A stretch of DNA of 8,098 nt. It comes from Verrucomicrobiota bacterium (GTDB lineage: Bacteria > Verrucomicrobiota > Verrucomicrobiia > Verrucomicrobiales > Verrucomicrobiaceae). The position numbers and the translations under genes are program-made. The notes under the pieces were generated by a model that searched no databases, was not told the origin of the DNA, and saw only the letters and a program-made list of their open reading frames with translations. This document shows positions 4,979 through 8,098 of this stretch, piece by piece (within the stretch, counting starts at the first letter, position 1; the number at the start of each line of letters is the position of its first letter). Where the stretch lies: NCBI GenBank assembly GCA_009885275.1, contig VFKY01000048.1, positions 1 through 8,098 of the forward strand, written 5' to 3'.

Positions 4979-6883
4979 CTACACAGTCGGTGGCGCTGAA
5001 TCAGGTGTCTTCTTCGCACTCAATTCTTCCATTAATTTCAGCCCCAGTAAGCTCGCGATTGGCCCACTGCTTGGGTCACCACCAGCACCGGTGATGAGAA
5101 TATCAGGGATAATCTTGACCTTATCTCTGCCGATGGTTTCCGCGAGTTTGACACGGGTGAAGTTGTCGCCGCCCATGGCTGTCACTTGCAGTTCATAAGC
5201 TTCCGCGTTGGCTTTACCGATTGCAGCAATTTTAGCGGCTTCCGCAGCTCCCGTGCGCTCAATCCGATCTGCTTCTGCAAAAGCGGTTAATCGTGTGCGC
5301 TCAGCTTCCGCAGCAGCATTGAGCTTCACACTCATAGCATCACCCTCTGCTTTTTTTACGGCGGCATCGGCAAGACGTTGCGCGATTTCCACCCCTTGCT
5401 CAGCCGCCACAATTTGATGTTGAATATCGGCGATAGCGGTTTCCTTCTCAAGATCCTGTCTTGTCTCCTGCGCCATGCGTTGAGTTTCATAAGTAACCTT
5501 TTGCTCTTCCGCCAGCTTACGATCGGTGAGGGTTTTCATGAGTGAATCAGGAGGCACAATGTCACCGATGAGGGTATCAACCCCATGGACGTTGTATTGA
5601 TCGAGCACAAAATTGATATGCTCGCGAGCGGAGACCTGGCGTTCTTTACGAGTACTCAGGAATGCGATGACATCCGAGTCCTGCGCACTGTTGCGGAAGT
5701 AGTTACCAATCGTCGGCTCAAGCACCTGACTGACCAGATTGTTCATGTTACCAAAACGGGCAATCACTTTACTGGCTTCATTCATGGGAATATGAATGAT
5801 CTGAGAGACATCAAGGTTAAAGGGAAACCCATCCTTCGAGCGCACCGTGATGGTAGAAAGATGTTTGTCGAGTTGGTGCGATTCACTGCGCGCGTTCGCC
5901 CAGTTGAGCACAAGGTTAGTGGTGGGCACCAGTTCCACCCGAAGAATATAGGTATTGAGTGGGTACTTGCCGGGCCCGAGTGGCTCCGCCCAAACTCCCT
6001 TGGTGCCGCGTTTGACAATGTTGCCGTGCTTGAACTCCACACCACTGACATCGACACCCTCTTCGCCACAGTAACTGATGACTACCCCGACATTGCCGAT
6101 GGCAATCTCTGTCATGGGAATTTCCTCAACATGGACAAACCAAGGATTCAAGAAATACGAACCTGCGAGGATGACATGGGGTTGCAATCCTCTGCTGCCC
6201 TCAGATGCAATGAAGGCATCGGCATCTTGGAAGTTGTTGTGCCCCTCAATGCGGTTACCGGCAATTTGTCCTTCAGGCAGAGGAAGTCCTTCCATCGTCG
6301 TCACAATGCCCACCATGTTCTCCTTAATCTGAGTCATCTTGGTCAACAGGACATCAAAAAGAAACGTGTTGATGCGATAGGTTCCCGGTGTGAGGAACGC
6401 AGCTTGACGCCCCTTTTGTCCGCCACCTCGCAGAAAGATTTCCGCATCCTGGAACATCTCGCAATCGACCCGGCGCGCGAGCACTGCGCCACGGGGTAAT
6501 TCGCCGCCGTCCTTTGACATCAGCAGGCCAAGATGACCGTCAGGCACCACGGTCAGGGGTTGCAGACGAATCTCAAACTGCCAGATCCATCTCCAAAAGT
6601 AGATGCCGGGAGCTAGCGTTTGCGATTGAAATCCCGCCTCGCCGTTGAGCGCAATGATGCGACCGCTCGGTAATTCTTTATGATCGCCGAAGAGCACAAA
6701 CTTCTTCGTGACCAGACCAATTTTATCCTCGGGAACGATAACAACTCCCAGCAGTTGGAAAAGAGGGCGGAAGAAGATGATGACAAAAAATAGGCCTATC
6801 AGGATTGCTATCCATGGATAGAGAGCTGGGAAAGCCGTGAGCGGATTATCTGACAAGGCAGCGATAAATGGCAAGGGTATCAT
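4979..6883 (-). CDS. Membrane-anchored SPFH/flotillin-like protein with tandem beta modules
   Basis: The 634-residue protein has one long hydrophobic N-terminal segment (about residues 21-50, core LYPWIAILIGLFFVIIFF) that anchors it. Residues about 50-320 form roughly four similar beta modules beginning near 50, 112, 186 and 260, each ending in a line like L.PG.Y..N.....V (90-105, 164-178, 238-252, 302-316). Residues about 320-455 are an SPFH/band-7 domain. Residues about 455-565 are a long Ala/Glu/Arg/Lys-rich coiled coil. The tail has AETIGRDKVKIIPDILITG (581-599), typical of this SPFH class. SPFH proteins oligomerise into membrane-associated cages or rings that organise membrane domains and associated proteases or transporters; this protein's partner is unknown. 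The start ATG has no Shine-Dalgarno site, but no other start lies before the membrane segment. It appears monocistronic, divergent from the DedA gene, and is larger than typical flotillins or stomatins because of the extra modules. Confidence 0.87.
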   Translation of the reverse strand: MIPLPFIAALSDNPLTAFPALYPWIAILIGLFFVIIFFRPLFQLLGVVIVPEDKIGLVTKKFVLFGDHKELPSGRIIALNGEAGFQSQTLAPGIYFWRWIWQFEIRLQPLTVVPDGHLGLLMSKDGGELPRGAVLARRVDCEMFQDAEIFLRGGGQKGRQAAFLTPGTYRINTFLFDVLLTKMTQIKENMVGIVTTMEGLPLPEGQIAGNRIEGHNNFQDADAFIASEGSRGLQPHVILAGSYFLNPWFVHVEEIPMTEIAIGNVGVVISYCGEEGVDVSGVEFKHGNIVKRGTKGVWAEPLGPGKYPLNTYILRVELVPTTNLVLNWANARSESHQLDKHLSTITVRSKDGFPFNLDVSQIIHIPMNEASKVIARFGNMNNLVSQVLEPTIGNYFRNSAQDSDVIAFLSTRKERQVSAREHINFVLDQYNVHGVDTLIGDIVPPDSLMKTLTDRKLAEEQKVTYETQRMAQETRQDLEKETAIADIQHQIVAAEQGVEIAQRLADAAVKKAEGDAMSVKLNAAAEAERTRLTAFAEADRIERTGAAEAAKIAAIGKANAEAYELQVTAMGGDNFTRVKLAETIGRDKVKIIPDILITGAGGDPSSGPIASLLGLKLMEELSAKKTPDSAPPTV

Positions 6884-6920
6884 AGGTGCAAATTCTAATC
6901 GTAATTTTCTATTTAGACAG

Positions 6921-6948
6921 GATTAACAATATTTTTTGCAGATTAACA
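6921..6948. repeat. Direct repeat GATTAACA, 20-bp period
   Basis: Exact GATTAACA at 6921-6928 and again at 6941-6948, so both copies face the same side of the helix two turns apart. It lies 38-65 bases upstream of the SPFH start codon, where an operator could sit. It is AT-rich and short, so chance is possible. Confidence 0.35.
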
Positions 6949-7076
6949 TGATGATTTCATAGGTCCCAATTCGAGGCCCAAGATCGGAACGCTTTTCTCT
7001 ATCTTGTAAATCCAGTAAAGATCTTGTTATTCCTATCAAACGAAATTGAGCCTTTGCGCAGCCCTTCTCATGTGCT

Positions 7077-7082
7077 AGGGAG
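7077..7082 (+). promoter_or_regulatory. Ribosome-binding site of the DedA gene
   Basis: AGGGAG lies 8 bases before the ATG at 7091. It is one of the few well-spaced Shine-Dalgarno sites in this window and it fixes the start of the DedA gene. Confidence 0.65.
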
Positions 7083-7090
7083 ACGGCCAC

Positions 7091-7726
7091 ATGCTGCATC
7101 AACTTATTCACACATGGTTCTCTTGGGTACAAGACTGGGGCTACTGGGGCGTTATCCTCCTCATGGCCATGGAGAGCTCGATTTTTCCCGTCCCCAGTGA
7201 AGTGGTCATGCCACCTGCTGCTTTTCTTGCGGCCCAAGGCAAGATGAACATTTGGGGCGTCATCCTTGCGGGGACTTTCGGCTCCTGGTTGGGCTCCGCG
7301 ATCACCTATGGCATCAGTCGCTGGCTGGGCAGACCGTTTGTTTTGAAGTTCGGCAAATACTTCTTCATCAAGCCGGATAAACTGGAACGCGCGGAAGTCT
7401 TCATGCAGCGTTATGAAGCGGGCGGCATCTTCTTTGCCCGTCTCCTCCCGGTGGTGCGCCACCTCATCTCCATTCCCGCCGGCATCGTACGGATGCCCTT
7501 CGGCAAGTTCAGCCTGATGACCACCATCGGATCCTTCATCTGGTGCAGCATTCTCTCGTGGTACGGGTGGAGCGTGTTCGAGCGCAATCCCAAGCTCATG
7601 GAGAACCCTGAGGAAATGATTCACGCCATTAAGGCCGAGTCACTTTGGATTGTCGGTGGGATAGCCTTGATCGGAATCCTTTACTTCCTCATGCTTAAGC
7701 TCACTGCGCCGAAGGTGAAGGCATAG
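7091..7726 (+). CDS. DedA/SNARE-associated (VTT) family membrane protein
   Basis: The 211-residue polytopic membrane protein has DedA hallmarks. A first hydrophobic segment WGVILLMAMESSIFPVPSE contains the conserved acidic residue E28 and the re-entrant-loop proline region, with E37 after it. GTFGSWLGSAITYGISRWLGR (61-81) follows. The family's arginine motif FFARLLPVVRHLISIPAGIVRM (114-135) has R117, R123 and the PAG turn. Further membrane segments lie at about 141-160 and 185-204. DedA proteins act as lipid carriers or flippases in the inner membrane, several of them recycling undecaprenyl phosphate and others moving phospholipids; the substrate here is not determinable. The start is supported by AGGGAG 8 bases upstream. 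It is a single gene, divergent from the SPFH gene and convergent with the hydrolase. A 233-codon frame on the opposite strand is an antisense shadow. Confidence 0.9.
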   Translation: MLHQLIHTWFSWVQDWGYWGVILLMAMESSIFPVPSEVVMPPAAFLAAQGKMNIWGVILAGTFGSWLGSAITYGISRWLGRPFVLKFGKYFFIKPDKLERAEVFMQRYEAGGIFFARLLPVVRHLISIPAGIVRMPFGKFSLMTTIGSFIWCSILSWYGWSVFERNPKLMENPEEMIHAIKAESLWIVGGIALIGILYFLMLKLTAPKVKA

Positions 7727-7735
7727 CCATGGAGC

Positions 7736-7766
7736 GCGAATATGTCGTCAGACTATTCGCCGTTTT
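7736..7766 (+). terminator. Probable terminator of the DedA gene
   Basis: Ten bases after the stop codon, GCGAATA (7736-7742) pairs perfectly with TATTCGC (7754-7760). The stem continues inward as GTC/GAC (7744-7746 and 7751-7753) past one bulged T, with a GTCA loop. CGTTTTCC follows, so there is only a short T-run. Confidence 0.45.
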
Positions 7767-7807
7767 CCAGAGAAGCTAACTAACTGTGGGCGTGGCCTTG
7801 CATCGTC

Positions 7808-7832
7808 ACGTCGTGCGGGACGCTCGACCTAC
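7808..7832 (-). repeat. GTAG-hairpin intergenic element, copy B
   Basis: On the minus strand it reads GTAG (7832-7829), arm GTCGAGCG (7828-7821), loop TCC (7820-7818), arm CGCACGAC (7817-7810), then GT (7809-7808). It has seven of eight pairs with one mismatch. CGCTCG.CCTACAAAAGC at 7821-7838 matches copy A at 4934-4951 in 17 of 18 positions, and GTGGGC (7786-7791) plus GCCTTGCATC (7795-7804) match the left side of copy A. It lies between convergent genes. Confidence 0.65.
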
Positions 7833-7877
7833 AAAAGCGATGTGTCGATGGAAAACAAAGCGGCGGGGCCACCACTT

Positions 7878-8098
7878 CTACTTCGCATCTATCGCAGGCG
7901 CCTTTAACCAGTGCTCAAAGAACGCGTAAATCTGCGCATTGGATTCCTCGTTAGGATCATGTTTTTCGCGATTCGTCATCGCCACGCGTTCACTATATCC
8001 GAGTAATTTGTTCACTGCGATCGCGTGATTTAAGACCGTCCAACGCTCCGGATAATCTTCTGCTCCACCCGATACGAGAAAAGGGCGTGGTGCCATCA
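7878..8098 (-). CDS. Alpha/beta hydrolase, C-terminal fragment (acetylxylan-esterase-like)
   Basis: The frame runs from the right window edge to TAG at 7880-7878, about 73 codons, so only the C-terminus is present. The ATG at 8096 is almost certainly internal: APRPFLVSGGAED is the conserved strand and acid-loop region near the end of alpha/beta hydrolases, and the frame continues past the edge. The aspartate in GGAED is the likely catalytic acid and the histidine in NREKHDPNE the likely catalytic base; the serine nucleophile would lie outside. FFEHWLK is the usual last helix. The sequence resembles esterase/prolyl-oligopeptidase-like hydrolases that are often secreted for polysaccharide deacetylation in Planctomycetes and Verrucomicrobia, but substrate and secretion cannot be judged from this piece. 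Confidence 0.75.
   Translation of the reverse strand, partial: MAPRPFLVSGGAEDYPERWTVLNHAIAVNKLLGYSERVAMTNREKHDPNEESNAQIYAFFEHWLKAPAIDAK

Larger units (their letters stand above)
6884..7090. other. Divergent intergenic region between SPFH and DedA genes
   Basis: This spacer must hold promoters for both genes. On the minus strand TAGAAT (6897-6892) is a possible -10 close to the SPFH start, but it has no good -35. No convincing -35/-10 pair is seen for the DedA gene. A 20-bp-spaced direct repeat lies at 6921-6948. An antisense open frame over the DedA gene extends into this spacer but has no coding features. Confidence 0.5.

Noticed and set aside
5585..6499. 304-codon open frame on the plus strand inside the SPFH gene
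   Set aside because: It is antisense to a well-supported SPFH coding region with clear domains; it has no ribosome-binding site or recognisable domain.
6923..7624. 233-codon open frame on the minus strand over the DedA gene
   Set aside because: Antisense shadow: the plus-strand frame shows the full DedA motif set and a good ribosome-binding site, while this frame gives a charged low-complexity product with no domain.
7729..7779. 16-codon frame (MEREYVV...) right after the DedA stop
   Set aside because: No ribosome-binding site, and it coincides with the terminator hairpin.

Overview
The window looks like a chromosomal segment of a Verrucomicrobiota bacterium (Verrucomicrobiales-like). This is my inference from three things: an autotransporter-associated beta-strand protein with a signal peptide at the left edge, hairpin-rich intergenic repeats of the kind I remember from Verrucomicrobia and Planctomycetes genomes, and the mix of housekeeping-like accessory genes. 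I see no phage genes, insertion-sequence transposase, CRISPR array, rRNA or tRNA.

Layout. 1-621 (minus) is the N-terminal part of a secreted or surface beta-strand repeat protein. 622-1193 has no gene. It holds a possible promoter for that protein, a head-to-head pair of structured repeats at 831-1040, and a strong hairpin terminator at 1095-1185. 1194-2973 (minus) is a two-gene operon: a TIGR01777/YfcH-type NAD(P)-binding epimerase family protein, then a HAD-family phosphatase, ending at that terminator. 3127-4874 (plus) is a second two-gene operon whose genes overlap by one base (TAATG): an MGDG-synthase/UgtP-type glycosyltransferase, then a YihX-like HAD-IA phosphatase. 4979-6883 (minus) is a 634-residue membrane-anchored SPFH (flotillin/band-7) protein with an unusual N-terminal set of about four tandem beta modules. 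7091-7726 (plus) is a DedA-family membrane protein. 7878-8098 (minus) is the C-terminal end of an alpha/beta hydrolase resembling acetylxylan-esterase-type enzymes.

How the genes may work together. Three neighbouring loci concern the membrane: a glycolipid-type glycosyltransferase, a flotillin-like scaffold, and a DedA-type lipid transporter. They are on different strands and not one operon, so a shared membrane-lipid role is only a suggestion.

The two most interesting signals are these. First, the SPFH protein has repeated beta modules, then an SPFH domain, then a long Ala/Glu-rich coiled coil. That is the order found in eukaryotic major vault protein, here with a transmembrane anchor added. 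Second, there are two families of intergenic hairpin repeats whose stems differ between copies but stay complementary while loops and flanks are conserved. One is the head-to-head pair at 831-1040. The other is a 'GTAG + 8-bp stem + 3-nt loop' element (read on the minus strand) present three times, at 3063-3095, 4913-4945 and 7808-7832.
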